Origin: Chitinophagaceae bacterium UBA3430
GTDB taxonomy: Bacteria > Bacteroidota > Bacteroidia > Chitinophagales > Chitinophagaceae
Length of the DNA stretch: 14,115 bases
Assembly: GCA_002378975.1 (NCBI GenBank)
Contig: DFST01000155.1
Span: 1-14,115, forward strand
Direction: 5' to 3'
Shown piece after piece: positions 13,813 to 14,115 of the stretch. A program made the translations under genes and the position numbers. Within the stretch, counting starts at the first letter, position 1. Each line of letters starts with the position of its first letter. The notes beneath the pieces were generated by a model. It did no database searches and was not told the DNA's origin. It saw nothing but the letters and a program-made list of their open reading frames with translations.

Positions 13813-14115
13813 TTACTTGGAAACTTGAAACTTACCGACCTCGAGAATTTGCCCTTTGGCATTGAGGAGATGGTATACGTAAAGACCACGGGGGTAATCA
13901 TTCAAACTAATCCGAACGGGTCCGGATACGTTATTAATGGCCATCATCTTCTTACCCATCACTCCATTGTAAATGTACAGTCCAGCTGCGCGCACGTTGC
14001 CGGAGAGTTCAAATTGAATGTAGGTCGTAGCGGGGTTCGGATATAAACGGACATTGGGTGTGGCGGGCACTGGATCGGACACACGATTCGTTTGTGCATC
14101 GATTTGCAGGCTGGC
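13813..14115 (-). CDS. T9SS-secreted protein, C-terminal sorting domain only (5' part outside window)
   Basis: The minus-strand frame is open from the right edge of the window to a TAA at 13815-13813, so only the last 100 residues are visible; the first GTG in the fragment is internal. The fragment has a Pro/Thr linker and then a type A Por secretion C-terminal sorting domain: 'VRLYPNPATTYIQFELSG', a central 'LYIYNGVMGKKM' strand pair, 'VSGPVRISLNDYPRGLYVYHL' in two blocks, and the closing 'GKFQVSK'. This domain directs cargo through the type IX secretion system, where it is cleaved and the cargo is released or anchored to the cell surface. The catalytic or adhesive part of the cargo lies beyond the window, so its function is unknown. 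Confidence 0.92.
   Translation of the reverse strand, partial: ASLQIDAQTNRVSDPVPATPNVRLYPNPATTYIQFELSGNVRAAGLYIYNGVMGKKMMAINNVSGPVRISLNDYPRGLYVYHLLNAKGQILEVGKFQVSK

Noticed and set aside
13809..13826. Hairpin AAGTTT-N6-AAACTT between the rlmI-like gene and the T9SS cargo gene, as a terminator
   Set aside because: The stem is six A/T-rich pairs with no following T run on either strand, and part of it is the coding end of the cargo gene.
1..14115. CRISPR arrays, tRNAs, insertion sequences, attachment sites, defence or toxin-antitoxin genes
   Set aside because: No regularly spaced direct repeats, cloverleaf-like segments, transposase motifs or terminal inverted repeats were noticed, and the intergenic regions are too short to hide most of them.

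Overview
The window looks like a chromosomal segment of a Bacteroidota bacterium, probably from the Chitinophagales/Saprospirales side of the phylum; the exact placement is inference. Three things support this. Type IX secretion (T9SS) signatures sit at both edges: a PorP/SprF C-terminus on the left and a C-terminal sorting domain on the right. Several genes start only a few bases after the Bacteroidota promoter element TAnnTTTG. Shine-Dalgarno sequences are mostly absent. No tRNA, rRNA, CRISPR array, transposase or integrase was seen.

Left region (1-2900): after the partial PorP/SprF gene comes a complete three-gene minus-strand operon, kaiC - kaiB - a 146-aa protein with a possible winged helix and one C-terminal membrane segment. 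It is closed off by a convergent gene downstream and a divergent gene upstream, so it contains no kaiA and no histidine kinase. KaiC keeps both ATPase domains and a Ser-Ser pair where cyanobacterial KaiC has the Ser/Thr autophosphorylation sites, but its C-terminal tail is unrelated to the KaiA-binding tail. This non-cyanobacterial Kai module with a membrane-anchored third partner is the most interesting feature here. The 316-bp gap upstream of kaiC (2790-3105) separates it from a divergent oxidoreductase gene.

Middle region (3106-10800): a GlcD-type FAD oxidase and a small secreted or outer-membrane beta protein form a plus-strand pair. This pair overlaps a convergent LOG-family nucleotide hydrolase gene by 13 bp. 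From a 46-bp divergent spacer a tightly packed plus-strand operon begins: sodium:solute symporter, O-methyltransferase, secreted glucosaminidase, hypoxanthine phosphoribosyltransferase and a secreted VWA (YfbK-like) protein. Two junctions are 4-base ATGA overlaps. The functions are mixed (solute uptake, methylation, peptidoglycan turnover, purine salvage, envelope VWA protein), so the operon looks like housekeeping co-expression and not one pathway.

Right region (10813-14115): grpE-dnaJ, the DnaK cochaperone pair, runs on the minus strand. It is divergent from an RlmI-like 23S rRNA cytosine methyltransferase. The window ends inside a minus-strand T9SS cargo gene, of which only the sorting domain is visible.
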